DNA of 64,000 nucleotides, from contig NZ_PPFB01000001.1 in assembly GCF_002899455.1 (NCBI RefSeq), forward strand, positions 2,634,501 through 2,698,500, read 5' to 3'. Positions within the stretch are counted from its first letter, which is position 1, and each line of letters starts with the position of its first letter. The notes under the pieces are model-generated. The model made no database searches and had not been told where the DNA came from. It saw only the letters and a program-made list of their open reading frames with translations. Made by a program: the position numbers and the translations under genes. This stretch comes from Streptomyces sp. DH-12 (GTDB lineage: Bacteria; Actinomycetota; Actinomycetes; Streptomycetales; Streptomycetaceae). Positions 1-8,708 of this stretch are shown one piece after another.

Positions 1-151
1 GGGCGCTGCTGCCCGCCACGTGCCGCACGCTCCAGTCCTCGCCTCGCCAGGGCTCCGTGGACTGCCAGCCGCCGTAGCGCCCGGAGCGGTCGTCCTCGGC
101 GCTCCGGCCGGAAGAACCGGCTCCCTTGGGTCGGTTGCGACGCGGGGACAC
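1..151 (-). CDS. Conserved Streptomyces small protein, 5' part only (cut by window edge)
   Basis: A reading frame begins at a GTG at 151 and runs off the left edge, giving 50 codons. The predicted N-terminus reads MSPRRNRPKGAGSSGRSAED, a basic, Gly/Ser-rich, disordered start followed by Trp-rich sequence (GGWQSTEPWRGEDW). I recall this start from a small protein conserved across Streptomyces and often labelled ATP/GTP-binding, but no nucleotide-binding motif is visible in the part present. A GAGG lies about six bases upstream of the GTG, which supports the start. It is divergent from the oxidoreductase gene. Function unknown. Confidence 0.6.
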   Translation of the reverse strand, partial: MSPRRNRPKGAGSSGRSAEDDRSGRYGGWQSTEPWRGEDWSVRHVAGSSA

Positions 152-392
152 AGGACACCTCACGGGGCTATACAGGATGCGCGTACCGCGTCCAGCCTAC
201 GCGGCACGGGCCGGGGCACGCGTACGGCGCCGAGCGCCACACGTCGCTCCGCGGCACGGGACGACCCCTCGTGAGCGGCCCATTCTGCAGACAATCCGCA
301 AACCCGCTCGACCGCCCGTGTCCTCGGCACGTGTCGGGGGGTTATGCCCTGCGGGGGAGCTCCGCGTCGGAGCCAAGGAAGCAGGAAGAGCA

Positions 393-1421
393 ATGCGCGT
401 TGGAAGTTTCGTGTTGGCCGCCCAGTTCCCCGGGCAGGGCGAAGGGGAGGCGCTGCACCGCGCGGTCCGCTCGGTCGAAGCGGCCGAGGAGGCGGGGCTC
501 GACACGGCCTGGCTGGCCGAGCACCACTTCGTGCCCTACGGCACCTGCCCGTCCGCCGTCACCCTGGCGGCGATGCTGCTCGGCCGCACCCGGCGGCTGC
601 GCGTCGGCACGGCGGTCAGCGTGCTGCCCACCGCCCACCCGGTCGCGCTCGGCGAACAGGCCGCGCTGCTGCACATCGCCAGCGGCGGGCGGTTCTCGCT
701 GGGCCTCGGCCGCGGCGGCCCGTGGGTGGACCTGGAGGTCTTCGGGTCCGGCCTGGAGGCGTACGAGAAGGGGTTCCCGGAGGCGCTCGACCTGCTGCTG
801 CGCTGGCTGCGCGAGCCGTCCGTGGGCGCCGACGGCGAGCGGTACCGGTTCCGCGAGGTGCCCGTCGTCCCCCGGCCCTCGGAGGCGCTCACCGAGACCG
901 AGGGCCCGGAGGTCGTGGTCGCGTGCACCTCCCCCGCGAGCGTACGGCTGGCCGCCGAGCGCGGGCTGCCGATGCTGCTCGGCATGCACGTCGGCGACGA
1001 GGAGAAGGCCGAGATGGTCGCCCTGTGGCGGCGCCACGCGCGCGCCGGCGGCCGGCCGTCCGCGGAGATCGACGGCGCGGCCCATGTGTCGGCCGGGGTC
1101 TGCCAGATCGCGGACCGGCGCTCGGACGCGGCGGAGACCCTGCTGAAGACGATGCCCGGCTGGCTGAAACAGGGGCTGGAGGCGCATGTGACGGTGGACG
1201 GCCGCGAGCGCCGGATGCGCGACCCGCTGGCCTACACCGAGCTGCTGTGCGGGCTGCACCCGGTGGGCACCCCGCGGCTGTGCGCCGACCGGCTCGCCGC
1301 GACCAGCGAGCGGACCGGCATCTCCCGCTTCGCGCTGCTCGTCGAGGGCTCCGGCGACCTGGCCGCGACGGAGGAGAACGTACGGCGGCTCGGGGCCGAG
1401 GTGCTCCCCCAACTCACCTGA
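393..1421 (+). CDS. LLM-class (luciferase-like) flavin-dependent oxidoreductase
   Basis: The product is 342 residues of the bacterial luciferase-like TIM-barrel family, whose members use reduced F420 or FMN to oxidise or reduce small organic substrates in the cytoplasm. Visible family features are the AEHHF motif (residues 42-46), the LPTAHPVALGEQAALL segment (78-93) and GRFSLGLGRGG (99-109), which line the flavin or F420 site. The frame stays open upstream to 126. The ATG at 393 is preferred because AGGAAG precedes it by a suitable distance and the protein then begins on the first beta strand (MRVGSFVLA). It stands alone, between the divergent gene at the left edge and the convergent gene downstream. 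The substrate cannot be deduced. Confidence 0.85.
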   Translation: MRVGSFVLAAQFPGQGEGEALHRAVRSVEAAEEAGLDTAWLAEHHFVPYGTCPSAVTLAAMLLGRTRRLRVGTAVSVLPTAHPVALGEQAALLHIASGGRFSLGLGRGGPWVDLEVFGSGLEAYEKGFPEALDLLLRWLREPSVGADGERYRFREVPVVPRPSEALTETEGPEVVVACTSPASVRLAAERGLPMLLGMHVGDEEKAEMVALWRRHARAGGRPSAEIDGAAHVSAGVCQIADRRSDAAETLLKTMPGWLKQGLEAHVTVDGRERRMRDPLAYTELLCGLHPVGTPRLCADRLAATSERTGISRFALLVEGSGDLAATEENVRRLGAEVLPQLT

Positions 1422-1505
1422 CCGGCAGGGACGTTCCAGGGATGCTTGCCGCCCCGGTACAGACTGCACCTCCCGCGTACGGAGCGGCAAGCCATCGATG
1501 GAGCG

Positions 1506-1898
1506 TCAGCAGTCGCGCAGTTCCGGCGACTGGTTGAGCAGTTGGCCGCGCACCGAGGTGAAGCGGGCGAGCGTCTCGTCGACCGAGGAGTCAAGCGGGA
1601 ACACGGCCACCCGGTGGCAGTTCTGGAAGGCCAGCCGCACACCGAAGTGCCGTTGCAGCGCACCGCGTATCGCGTCACTCGCGAGCGCACGCAGCAGCTG
1701 ACCGCGTGCCTGCTCGTCCGGCGGGGGCGTCTGGTTGTCGGCGAAGGCTCCGCCGTCCACCTTCAGCTGGGCCACCAGGGAGCTGATCATCTCCCACGCG
1801 TAGGGCAGGGAGGTCCGGACGCAGTCGACGAAGGCAGCTTCGTCGACCTCGCCTCGCTCGGCCTGTTCGAGTAGGGCCGGTGAGACGTCGAGCGACAT
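1506..1898 (-). CDS. SCO5389-family conserved actinobacterial protein
   Basis: The gene encodes 130 residues starting MSLDVSPALLEQAERGEVDE. I recognise it as the small conserved Streptomyces protein that lies beside nucS. No catalytic motif is apparent; it is mostly helical and acidic at the N-terminus and ends NQSPELRDC. The ATG at 1898 follows a GGAGAA ribosome-binding site; upstream in-frame extension to 2027 has no homology feel and is rejected. It is divergent from nucS, with a 287-bp AT-richer intergenic gap. Function unknown. Confidence 0.8.
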   Translation of the reverse strand: MSLDVSPALLEQAERGEVDEAAFVDCVRTSLPYAWEMISSLVAQLKVDGGAFADNQTPPPDEQARGQLLRALASDAIRGALQRHFGVRLAFQNCHRVAVFPLDSSVDETLARFTSVRGQLLNQSPELRDC

Positions 1899-2185
1899 GG
1901 GTTCTCCTCTCGCACCCCCAACACTCGGGGGTTGCCTGACAGATAAGGGAGTGCGCGAGAACGGCACGCTGCGTACACAGATCGCGACCTCCCGTTGAAT
2001 ACCGTAAGCAACGGGCGGTGACCGCACCAGGAGAACGGGCGGATGCGGAACTTCCTGTGGGCCGGTAATCGGCCATCGCGGAACACGCGTTTTCCAGGAG
2101 ATACAGGACGCGCCCCACGGGTCCCGAGGGGCCCCTGTGAGGGCGGATCGCGTCCACCCCGGCCGGTCGAGTAGCGTTGCCGACC

Positions 2186-2857
2186 ATGCGTCTCGTCATT
2201 GCCCGCTGCTCCGTGGACTACGCCGGGCGGCTCACCGCGCACCTGCCGTCCGCACCTCGTCTGATCCTGGTCAAGGCGGACGGCAGCGTCTCGATCCATG
2301 CCGACGACCGGGCCTACAAGCCCCTCAACTGGATGTCGCCGCCGTGCACCCTGAAGGAGGGCACCGGCGAAGAGGAGGGCGTCTGGACCGTCGTCAACAA
2401 GGCGGGCGAGAAGCTCATCATCACGATGGAGGAGATCCTCCACGACTCGTCGCACGAACTGGGCGTCGATCCCGGCCTGATCAAGGACGGCGTGGAAGCA
2501 CACCTCCAGGAGCTGCTCGCCGACCGCATCGAGACCCTCGGCGAGGGCTACACCCTGATCCGCCGTGAGTACATGACCGCGATCGGACCGGTCGACATCC
2601 TGTGCCGGGACGCCGAGGGGCGGACCGTCGCGGTGGAGATCAAGCGGCGCGGCGAGATCGACGGCGTGGAGCAGCTCACCCGCTACCTGGAACTGCTCAA
2701 CCGCGACCCGCACCTCGCGCCGGTGCGCGGCATCTTCGCCGCCCAGGAGATCAAGCCGCAGGCCCGGGTGCTCGCCACCGACCGGGGCATCGGCTGCCAG
2801 ATCCTCGACTACGACGCGCTGCGAGGCATCGAGGACGACAAGCTGCGCCTGTTCTGA
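2186..2857 (+). CDS. nucS: Mismatch-specific endonuclease NucS (EndoMS)
   Basis: NucS makes staggered double-strand breaks at G-T, G-G and T-T mismatches and provides the non-canonical mismatch repair of actinobacteria, which lack MutS/MutL. The 223-residue protein has the N-terminal dimerisation/DNA-binding domain (about 1-110) and a C-terminal RecB-like nuclease domain. The nuclease site D137...E151-x-K153 followed by Q163 is visible (VDIL...AVEIK...VEQL). The protein ends DDKLRLF, like the C-terminal peptide that contacts the beta clamp in this family. ATG 2186 matches the usual [12 protein letters not shown] start; an upstream TTG at 2177 would add three residues. No clear Shine-Dalgarno is present, and TAGCGT lies eight bases before the ATG, so a leaderless transcript is possible (inference). 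Confidence 0.96.
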   Translation: MRLVIARCSVDYAGRLTAHLPSAPRLILVKADGSVSIHADDRAYKPLNWMSPPCTLKEGTGEEEGVWTVVNKAGEKLIITMEEILHDSSHELGVDPGLIKDGVEAHLQELLADRIETLGEGYTLIRREYMTAIGPVDILCRDAEGRTVAVEIKRRGEIDGVEQLTRYLELLNRDPHLAPVRGIFAAQEIKPQARVLATDRGIGCQILDYDALRGIEDDKLRLF

Positions 2858-2874
2858 GCGACGGGCCGCGACGG

Positions 2875-2924
2875 CACACGCCAGGGGGCCGGGATCCGCG
2901 CGGATCCCGGCCCCCTGGCGTGTG
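2875..2924. terminator. Perfect 50-bp palindrome, bidirectional terminator
   Basis: Bases 2875-2899 are the exact reverse complement of 2900-2924 (arm core CCAGGGGGCCGGGATCCG). It lies between the converging ends of nucS (stop 2857) and the large ATPase gene (stop 2932), so it can fold as a strong hairpin in either transcript. No U-tract flanks it, as is common for Streptomyces terminators. Confidence 0.85.
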
Positions 2925-2931
2925 CGACGGG

Positions 2932-5442
2932 TCAGATGAGCGGCTCGGCGTCGCCGGGGGCGCCCGGGTCGGTGCTCGTGGAGGCCTCGACGGGGGCAGA
3001 GGAGGCCGTGTCGCTGGCGGAGACGCTGGTGGACGGCTCCCCCGGCGTCGTGGTGGGGGTGTCCGTGGGGGGCTCTTCGGGGTCCGTGGGCGGCTCCTCG
3101 GGATCCGTGGGCGGCTCCTCCGGGTCCGTGGGCGGCTCCTCCGGGTCGGACGGGCCGGGGTCCGGCGAGGTGGACGGCTCGGTGCTCGGCGACGCCGACT
3201 TCGTCGGCTCGTCCGGCTCCGTGCTGCCGGTGCCCTCGTCCGACGGCTCGTCGAACCCGGTGGCTGTCGGCGTCGGGTCGTCCGCGGTGCCGGGCGTGCC
3301 GTCCGGGCCGAGGTCGGAGGGACGGGCGGGGGCTTTCCCGGTGTCGTCCTGGTCGCCCGACGCCGGATCCGCATCGAGGCTCCCGTCGTCGACGCCCTGG
3401 CTCGCGGAGGGGTTCACCCCGATGTTCTCCGAGGGCGTCTCGGCCTCGCTGCCCGACGTCGCGCCGAGGGTGACCACGGTGCCCAGGACGGCGACGAGCA
3501 GGGCGCCCGCGCCCGCCGCGACCAGGTTGCGCCGGGCCAGGCCCTTGAGGCCGCCGGCGACGCGCTCCTCGGCCGGCCGCGGGGCCGCCGCGGCCGGTAC
3601 CGCGTGGGAGACGAACAGACCGGTGTCGGCCGGGGGCTGGAGGTCGGGGAAGGCCATCGGCGCCCCGCGGGGCGGGGACGCCGGCTCCTCGACGTGCGCC
3701 GCGGGCACCTCCTCGGCCACGGTCGGCGCGAGCGCGAGCGGCACGCCGGAGCGGTCGGCGACGAGGGCCAGGGCCCTGCGGCCCGCGACCGTGCCGCGCT
3801 TGTCGGCGAGGACGCCGCGCAGGCCGATGGACGCCTCCAGCTCGGCGCGCGCCCGGTCGAGCTGTCCGGCGCACAGCGCGTGGATGCCCAGCTCGTGGTG
3901 GAAGTAGGCCTGTTCGCCCACGTCACCGGCGATGCGGGCGGCCTCCGCGCCGGCCCGCAGCGCCCGCTCCCAGGCGCTCCAGTGGAGTCCCGAGGCGAAA
4001 GCGGGCGCGGCGGTGCGGGCGAGCTGCACGGCGGTGCTCGGCTCGTCGGCGGGGCCGAGGGGCGTCAGGGCGGTGAGCGCGGCGAGGACCGCGTCGGACT
4101 CGGCGCAGACGCGTTCCGGGGTCACCGAGGGGTGTCCGGTCCACCAGGCGTAGTGCTGCGCGGCCTCGCGGATCCGGGTGCCGGCGTCGTCGGCGTAGCC
4201 GGCGGCCTCCAGCTGGGCGGGGACGCCGGCGGCGAGCCGGTAGCGGGCGCCGACCGGGGAGACGAGGCCGCAGGCGACCAGTTCCCCGAGGGCGGCGTCG
4301 GCGTGGGTGTCGCCCACCAGGGCGGGCAGGTGCGCCTGGTGGGGCACCTCGCCGCCGAGCGCGACGGCGAACTCCAGGGTGGCGCGGGCGGAGGCGCTGA
4401 GCCGGGAGGCGAGCAGCGGGGCGGGCGCGGCGGCCTCGCCGAGGGAGGGCAGCGGTACCTCGTCGCCGTCGGCGGGGTCGTAGGGCGCCTCGTCGGGCCG
4501 TACCTCCTCGAAGACGCCGAACTCGTCGACGGCGCCGGTGCCGGCCCGGAGCCGGTCGCGCTGCCGGAGCAGGGCGCCGGCCTGGACGAAGCGCAGCGGC
4601 AGGCCCTCGGACTCGAACCACAGGTCGCCCGCCCAGGTGGCCTCCTCGTCGGTGAGGCTCCGGCCGACGGCGTGCCCGAGCAGGTCGAGGCCGGCCGCGC
4701 GGTCGAGGCCGGACAGCTCGACGTCCTCGACGCCGGCGTCGGCGGAGGGGGCGGCCACGTCCGGGGTGACGGCGAACAGGAAGGCGCACTCGGGGGTGGC
4801 GTCCAGCAGCTCGTCGAGGGCGGCCCCGCCGAACTCCAGGTCGTCCAGGACGACGACGGCGCCGATCTCGCGGACCCGGTCGAGCAGTTCGTCCCGGTCG
4901 GGGCGGTGCAGGGGCGCGTCGTGAACGGCGTGGAAGAGGTCGTGCAGGAGGTCGTCGGCGGAGCGGCGGTGGCCGGTGAGGCGGACGACGCCGTCGGGGG
5001 CGAGGTCGGCGCAGTCCTCGGCGACGACGTCGAGCAGCCGGGTGCGGCCGGAGCCTCCGGGCCCGACCAGGCGCACGGAGCGGCCGCGGGCGAGCAGCCG
5101 CACCAGGTGCTCCCGCTCGTTCTGGCGGGCCAGCAGCGGCAGCGCGGGCCGCTCCGGACCCGGAGGGACGGGCGGGGCGGCGGCGCGTTCCACCTCGGCG
5201 CGCTCGGCCTCGGTGAGCTTCGCGGGCCGGCCGGGCCGCTCGGCGGGCGGGCAGGGCTCGATCTCGCTGCCGTCGACGGGGTTGACGGTCAGCAGGAAGT
5301 CGCCGGAGACGAGTCGCACCGTGCGGGCGGGCACGGGCGTGTGCTGTCCGAAGTCGGAGGTGAGGGATTCCCTGGGAGGGCGCGGGCGCGGCGCGTCGCC
5401 GCCGTGGCCGTACTCCTCGGGTCCCGTGTGGTTCGGGTCCAT
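2932..5442 (-). CDS. Large P-loop ATPase-like protein with C-terminal transmembrane segment and PEEPTD repeat tail
   Basis: The 835-residue protein has a Pro-rich N-terminus and a Walker A site GPGGSGRT at 127-134 after an ARQNERE motif typical of AAA/STAND-type ATPases. A Walker B-like VVVLDD is near residue 195. The long helical middle region resembles the winged-helix and TPR-like portions of LuxR/AfsR-type NTPases, but I see no DNA-binding domain. One hydrophobic helix near 637-657 is followed by an outward or cell-wall-like Pro/Thr/Glu-rich tail with four near-identical seven-residue units (DNA 3061-3144). ATG 5442 is chosen over the upstream in-frame start because the added 18 residues look non-coding. 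It converges on nucS and is divergent from nothing close. A membrane-tethered ATPase is the safest description; its function is unknown. Confidence 0.8.
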   Translation of the reverse strand: MDPNHTGPEEYGHGGDAPRPRPPRESLTSDFGQHTPVPARTVRLVSGDFLLTVNPVDGSEIEPCPPAERPGRPAKLTEAERAEVERAAAPPVPPGPERPALPLLARQNEREHLVRLLARGRSVRLVGPGGSGRTRLLDVVAEDCADLAPDGVVRLTGHRRSADDLLHDLFHAVHDAPLHRPDRDELLDRVREIGAVVVLDDLEFGGAALDELLDATPECAFLFAVTPDVAAPSADAGVEDVELSGLDRAAGLDLLGHAVGRSLTDEEATWAGDLWFESEGLPLRFVQAGALLRQRDRLRAGTGAVDEFGVFEEVRPDEAPYDPADGDEVPLPSLGEAAAPAPLLASRLSASARATLEFAVALGGEVPHQAHLPALVGDTHADAALGELVACGLVSPVGARYRLAAGVPAQLEAAGYADDAGTRIREAAQHYAWWTGHPSVTPERVCAESDAVLAALTALTPLGPADEPSTAVQLARTAAPAFASGLHWSAWERALRAGAEAARIAGDVGEQAYFHHELGIHALCAGQLDRARAELEASIGLRGVLADKRGTVAGRRALALVADRSGVPLALAPTVAEEVPAAHVEEPASPPRGAPMAFPDLQPPADTGLFVSHAVPAAAAPRPAEERVAGGLKGLARRNLVAAGAGALLVAVLGTVVTLGATSGSEAETPSENIGVNPSASQGVDDGSLDADPASGDQDDTGKAPARPSDLGPDGTPGTADDPTPTATGFDEPSDEGTGSTEPDEPTKSASPSTEPSTSPDPGPSDPEEPPTDPEEPPTDPEEPPTDPEEPPTDTPTTTPGEPSTSVSASDTASSAPVEASTSTDPGAPGDAEPLI
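3061..3144. repeat. Four 21-bp tandem repeats encoding a PEEPTD-type heptad
   Basis: Units at 3061-3081, 3082-3102, 3103-3123 and 3124-3144 share the core TCCGTGGGCGGCTCCTC with one to three substitutions each. Read on the minus strand they encode a repeated P-E-E-P-P-T-D heptad in the extended tail of the large ATPase-like protein. The copy number is likely to vary between strains. Confidence 0.9.
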
Positions 5443-5702
5443 AGGTCCTAGCCCCCAAAAGCGTCGTGGCTGAAGCCCTCGCCGGCCTCGCTGCACACCG
5501 CGCTGTCGCTTCTGGTCCGGGCCCGCTCGAGGGTTTCAAGGCAGCGGGCAGCCGAACCCTAAACCTTCGGTCAGTATCCACGACAGCCCGGGGTGCCGGG
5601 GCGTCCGAGTGGTCACGGTCTCGTGAGGATTGTGCGCGCGGCGCGGGGTTCGCGGGCGTGGGCCCGGCTTCTCCCGCTCGTCCGTCGTGCACCCGTACGC
5701 CC

Positions 5703-6026
5703 TTACACGCGGGGCAGCGTGTCCACCCCGATGCCCCCCTCGATCGCCAGGATGCGGTGCAGCCGGGTGGCCACCAGGAGGCGCTGCATCTGCGGCGGTA
5801 CGTCGCGCAGCACCAGGCGCCGGCCGCAGCGGCCGGCCCGCCGGTGGGCCCCCATGATCACCCCGAGTCCGGTGGCGTCCCAGGAGTCCAGTTCGGACAG
5901 GTCCAGCACCAGGTCGCCGACTCCGTCGTCGACGGCCGAGTGAAGGACCGTACGGGCGTCCGCCGCGCTGCGGACGTCGAGGCGGCCCCCGACGACCAGC
6001 TCGGCGTGGTCGCCCCTGATGTGCAT
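5703..6026 (-). CDS. STAS-domain anti-sigma-factor antagonist-like protein
   Basis: The 107-residue protein is a single STAS domain, the fold of SpoIIAA/RsbV that binds and neutralises RsbW-type anti-sigma kinases. The signature loop LDLSELDSWDATGLGVIMG covers residues 41-59. The residue normally phosphorylated is Ser in D-S-S-G; here the loop reads D-A-T-G, so Thr52 occupies the phospho-acceptor position. ATG 6026 places MHIRGDHAELVV directly on the first strand; the longer frame to 6083 is unlikely. It is isolated, so its partner kinase must be encoded elsewhere (an RsbW-like ATPase occurs at 58682-59095, but pairing is speculative). Confidence 0.85.
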   Translation of the reverse strand: MHIRGDHAELVVGGRLDVRSAADARTVLHSAVDDGVGDLVLDLSELDSWDATGLGVIMGAHRRAGRCGRRLVLRDVPPQMQRLLVATRLHRILAIEGGIGVDTLPRV

Positions 6027-6179
6027 ATGCGCTCCCCGTGATGCGTGGTGTGCTCCGCGGTGTCCTGTCGGCCGGTGTCGCACCCTCTGACTGCGTGACG
6101 GCCGCGGAAGTTGCCGGCTGTGAGCGAACCGATACCGAATTCACCCCGGCGTGTGATGCACGCCGGGGTGTGCGCGGTC

Positions 6180-7058
6180 TCAGTGCTCGTAGAAGCCCTG
6201 CCCGCTCTTGCGCCCGATGTCACCGGCGTCAACCATCCGGCGCATCAGCTCGGGAGCCGCGAACTTCTCGTCCTGGGACTCGGTGTAGATGTTGTCGGTG
6301 GCGTGCAGCAGGATGTCCACGCCGGTGAGGTCGGCGGTGGCCAGCGGGCCCATGGCGTGGCCGAAGCCCAGCTTGCAGGCGAGGTCGATGTCCTCGGCGC
6401 TCGCCACGCCCGACTCGTACAGCTTGGCGGCCTCGACGACGAGGGCGCAGATGAGGCGGGTGGTGACGAAGCCGGCCACGTCGCGGTTGACGACGATGCA
6501 GGTCTTGCCGACCGACTCGGCGAACTCCCGCGCCTTGGCGAGGGTTTCGTCGCTGGTCTTGTGGCCGCGGACCAGCTCGCAGAGCTGCATCATCGGCACC
6601 GGCGAGAAGAAGTGCGTGCCGACGACCCGCTCGGGACGCTCCGTCACGGCCGCGATCTTGGTGATCGGGATGGCGGAGGTGTTGGAGGCGAGGACGGTGT
6701 CCTCGCGCACGAGCTTGTCGAGCGTGCGGAAGATCTCGTGCTTGACCTCGAGCTTCTCGAACACGGCCTCGACCACGACGTCCGCGTCGGCGCAGGCGTC
6801 GAGGTCGGTGGTCGTGGTGATCCGGGCGAGGGCGGCCTCGGCGTCCCGCGCCTCGAGCCTGCCCTTGGCGACGAACTTGTCGTACGACGCCTTGATCCCG
6901 TCCGTGCCCCGCGCCAGCGCCTCGTCGGTGACGTCGCGCAGGACGACGTCCCAGCCCGCCTGTGCGGAGACCTGGGCGATACCGGACCCCATGAGTCCGG
7001 CCCCGATGACGGCGAGCTTGCGTGCCACTGTGCGACTCCCCTGATACGCGCTGTCCAT
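6180..7058 (-). CDS. hbdA: 3-hydroxybutyryl-CoA dehydrogenase
   Basis: This NAD(P)-dependent enzyme interconverts acetoacetyl-CoA and 3-hydroxybutyryl-CoA and feeds C4 extender and butyrate metabolism. The 292-residue product has the Rossmann motif GAGLMGSG (19-26), the HFFSPVPMM motif around residue 146 (the family usually has HFFNP) and the C-terminal helical dimerisation domain ending RKSGQGFY. Two starts are plausible: ATG 7058 with GGAG seven bases upstream, and GTG 7028 with GGGGAG nine bases upstream. The latter gives MARKLAVIGAG and matches the usual family start. Only the N-terminal ten residues depend on the choice. Confidence 0.93.
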   Translation of the reverse strand: MDSAYQGSRTVARKLAVIGAGLMGSGIAQVSAQAGWDVVLRDVTDEALARGTDGIKASYDKFVAKGRLEARDAEAALARITTTTDLDACADADVVVEAVFEKLEVKHEIFRTLDKLVREDTVLASNTSAIPITKIAAVTERPERVVGTHFFSPVPMMQLCELVRGHKTSDETLAKAREFAESVGKTCIVVNRDVAGFVTTRLICALVVEAAKLYESGVASAEDIDLACKLGFGHAMGPLATADLTGVDILLHATDNIYTESQDEKFAAPELMRRMVDAGDIGRKSGQGFYEH

Positions 7059-7311
7059 GTTCTCCAGGAGCGGACATTAGCGGGCGTGAGGGGCCCTGTG
7101 ACCGGTAAGTAACGCGCGTCACGTCTCACATGACGGACATCACACCGGCGGCAGACGCGGCGGGAGCCGACGGACCGTCAGGTCACGTGCGCCCGCCGCC
7201 TCCGGGCCCCGTACGGCGGAGGGGGCCGGGGCCTGGCGGAAAGCCGTCGCGCCGGGGCGCCGCCGGTGCGAGGGTGGGACCCGGTGTCCGCCCGTCGAAG
7301 GAGAACCCGGC

Positions 7312-7977
7312 ATGTCCGTGATCCACCGCACCACCCTCCGGCCGGCCAAGCTGGAGCTGCTGGCCGACTGGCTGCCCACCCGGCCCTGGTACCACGGCGG
7401 TCCGCACGGGCCGCGGCTGAGCAAGGCGGGCGGCTTCCGGCTCGACGACCCCAAGGGCGAGGTCGGCATCGAGCTCATGGTGGTCCGGGACGACTCCGGC
7501 GACGCCCCGGCCGTCTACCTGGTGCCGCTCACCTACCGCGGCGCGCCGCTCGACGGGGCGGACGCGGCCCTTCTCGGCACCGCCGAGCACGGTGTGCTGG
7601 GCCGCCGCTGGATCTACGACGCCTGTCACGACCCGGTGGCCGTCGCCGAGTTGGCGGCGCTGGTGGAGGGCCGCGTCCAGCCGCAGGCACAGAGCGTGAG
7701 CGACACCCCGGACCATGAGGTGACCCGCGCCCTGGCGGGCGAGGGACCGGTGCCGGCGGAGTTCCCCACGGTCGTGGACACCGAGGAGCACACCGAGCTC
7801 ACCGCGCCGGACGGCACGGTGCTGCGCGTGCTGCGCACCCCGCACCCCGCCCCGGACGGCGTCCCGCAGGCGGAGCCGGGGGCGGCGGGCCACGTCGCCG
7901 GGGCGTGGGAGGCGGCGGACGGCACCCGCGTCCAGGGCCTGATGGTGCTGCTGCTCACTCCGCCGCCCGCGCCGTGA
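7312..7977 (+). CDS. Maltokinase N-terminal cap-like domain protein
   Basis: The 221-residue protein begins MSVIHRTTLRPAKLELLADW, followed by WYHG and GGFRLDDPKGEVGIELMVV. This pattern resembles the N-terminal cap domain of actinobacterial maltokinases (Pep2/Mak) and related stand-alone proteins. The kinase catalytic domain is absent, so it is unlikely to phosphorylate maltose itself. GAAGGAG lies just upstream of ATG 7312. The gene sits in the same direction as, and about 50 bp before, the adenosyltransferase gene. The assignment comes from pattern memory and the role is unknown. Confidence 0.65.
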   Translation: MSVIHRTTLRPAKLELLADWLPTRPWYHGGPHGPRLSKAGGFRLDDPKGEVGIELMVVRDDSGDAPAVYLVPLTYRGAPLDGADAALLGTAEHGVLGRRWIYDACHDPVAVAELAALVEGRVQPQAQSVSDTPDHEVTRALAGEGPVPAEFPTVVDTEEHTELTAPDGTVLRVLRTPHPAPDGVPQAEPGAAGHVAGAWEAADGTRVQGLMVLLLTPPPAP

Positions 7978-8029
7978 CAGTGCGCACACGGGCGCCCTGA
8001 AGCCGCCGGTGCGTCACTAGGCTGACCTC

Positions 8030-8602
8030 ATGGTCAACCTGACACGCATCTACACGCGGACCGGCGACAAGGGCACCACCCATCTCGGGGACATGAGCCG
8101 GGTCGCCAAGACCGATCTGCGGATCTCCGCCTACGCGGACGCCAACGAGGCGAACGCGGTGATCGGCACGGCGCTCGCCCTGGGCGGGCTCCCGGACGAG
8201 GTGGCCGCGGTCCTCACCCGCGTGCAGAACGACCTGTTCGACGTGGGCGCCGACCTGTCGACGCCGGTGGCGGAGAACCCGCAGCACCCGCCGCTGCGGG
8301 TCGAGCAGTTCTACATCGACCGGCTGGAGGAGGACTGCGACCGCTTCAACGGGCAGTTGGACAAGCTCCGGTCCTTCATCCTGCCGGGCGGCACGCCGGG
8401 CGCGGCCCTGCTGCACCAGGCGTGCACGGTGGTGCGCCGGGCCGAGCGTTCCACGTGGGCGGCCCTGGAGGCGCACGGCGAGACGATGAACCCGCTCACC
8501 GCGACCTACCTCAACCGCCTGTCGGACCTGCTGTTCATCCTGGCCCGCGTCGCCAACAAGGAGACCGGCGACATCCTGTGGGTGCCGGGCGGCGAGCGGT
8601 AG
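8030..8602 (+). CDS. Cob(I)yrinic acid a,c-diamide/cob(I)alamin adenosyltransferase, PduO type
   Basis: The enzyme transfers the 5'-deoxyadenosyl group of ATP to Co(I) corrinoid, making adenosylcobalamin in the cytoplasm. The 190-residue protein carries the PduO-type ATP-binding N-terminus (RIYTRTGDKGTT, residues 4-15) and the helical motif containing ILPGG followed by VVRRAERSTW. Length and motifs match single-domain family members. A TAGGCT hexamer lies seven bases before the ATG without a Shine-Dalgarno, which suggests a leaderless transcript (inference). In streptomycetes the product supports B12-dependent mutases such as methylmalonyl-CoA mutase. Confidence 0.93.
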   Translation: MVNLTRIYTRTGDKGTTHLGDMSRVAKTDLRISAYADANEANAVIGTALALGGLPDEVAAVLTRVQNDLFDVGADLSTPVAENPQHPPLRVEQFYIDRLEEDCDRFNGQLDKLRSFILPGGTPGAALLHQACTVVRRAERSTWAALEAHGETMNPLTATYLNRLSDLLFILARVANKETGDILWVPGGER

Positions 8603-8708
8603 GGCCGGTCCGGCAGACCATGCCGAGACGCGGGGTCCGGCGGTGCACGGGGTGCGCCGGCCGCCGCGCGGGGCGATCGGCTGCGCGGCCGGCCCCACCG
8701 GACCCCGC

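Noticed and set aside
3061..3144. Short tandem array as a CRISPR
   Set aside because: The 21-bp units are contiguous with no spacers and are in frame within a gene, encoding a peptide repeat.
2602..5451. 949-codon plus-strand ORF opposite the large ATPase gene
   Set aside because: It is an antisense frame of a GC-rich gene: Gly/Arg-rich composition without domains, while the minus strand has a Walker A motif and a normal protein.
7130..7321. 63-codon plus-strand ORF before the maltokinase-cap gene
   Set aside because: Pro/Gly/Arg-rich, no ribosome-binding site, and it overlaps the start of the next gene.
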